Source: Syntrophobacterales bacterium
GTDB lineage: Bacteria > Desulfobacterota > Syntrophobacteria > BM002
DNA: 5,371 nucleotides
Assembly (NCBI GenBank): GCA_030601545.1
Contig: JAUVTM010000153.1
Location: forward strand, 1-5,371
Direction of reading: 5' to 3'
Both the position numbers and the translations under genes were made by a program. Position 1 is the stretch's first letter. Each line of letters begins with the position of its first letter. This document shows, piece after piece, positions 5,330-5,371 of the stretch. A model generated the notes under the pieces. The model saw nothing but the letters and a program-made list of their open reading frames with translations, ran no database searches and was not told the origin of the DNA.

Positions 5330-5341
5330 CCTCCTTTCCTC
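5330..5341 (-). promoter_or_regulatory. rho ribosome-binding site, two overlapping candidates
   Basis: On the minus strand the purine run before the rho ATG contains GAGGA with an 8-nt spacer (plus 5337-5341) and a stronger AGGAGG only 1 nt from the ATG (plus 5330-5335). The strong one is too close to serve the ATG at 5328 and too far for Met11, so the upstream GAGGA is the likely functional site. Confidence 0.55.
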
Positions 5342-5371
5342 TGGTCATTAGGAAACTATTTGTCAGTCTTT
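5342..5371 (-). other. start of the rho upstream region
   Basis: Thirty bases remain beyond the rho ribosome-binding site. They are AT-rich and contain an in-frame TAG that rules out a longer rho start. No complete promoter can be seen; the rho leader, often the site of Rho autoregulation, lies mostly outside the window. Confidence 0.5.

Overview
The window holds a minus-strand housekeeping cluster. In transcription order, reading from high to low coordinates, it is rho (4051-5328), rpmE (3268-3603), prfA (2175-3245), prmC (1307-2182) and murA (1-1166, cut by the left edge). All five products are recognisable from conserved motifs. I found no convincing plus-strand gene, RNA gene, CRISPR array, transposase or phage gene. 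The undescribed content is in the spacers and in one ribosomal-protein tail, not in a new gene system.

The organism is a bacterium with roughly balanced base composition. The order rho-rpmE-prfA-prmC-murA and the overall look of the proteins recall Desulfobacterota (Deltaproteobacteria, Geobacter-like gene order) or a neighbouring candidate phylum. This is recollection of gene order and family appearance, not a database result. A single murA of the Cys115 type fits a Gram-negative-like cell.

Layout by region: (a) 1-1166, murA, first enzyme of peptidoglycan synthesis. (b) 1167-1306, a gap built largely of three successive families of 7-bp degenerate tandem repeats; one runs over the prmC stop codon and another touches the murA Shine-Dalgarno. 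(c) 1307-3245, prmC and prfA, overlapping by 8 nt. (d) 3268-3603, rpmE, with a zinc-binding L31 core plus a 43-residue Lys/Glu tail encoded partly by a 12-bp tandem repeat. (e) 3604-4050, a 447-bp non-coding spacer with a possible rpmE leader stem, GC-rich hairpins, an inverted pair of 8-bp repeat tracts and a 72-bp element bounded by 8-bp inverted repeats. (f) 4051-5328, rho, complete, with a purine-rich ribosome-binding site before the start.

How the genes work together: prfA encodes release factor 1, whose GGQ glutamine is the known substrate of PrmC, so enzyme and substrate are translationally linked here. Rho ends transcription, RF1 ends translation and L31 is part of the 50S subunit. 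MurA links the growth-related cluster to wall synthesis. The two large spacers, both repeat-filled, divide the cluster into rho | rpmE-prfA-prmC | murA. I see no strong intrinsic terminator or clear sigma-70 promoter in either spacer, so whether the blocks are co-transcribed is open.
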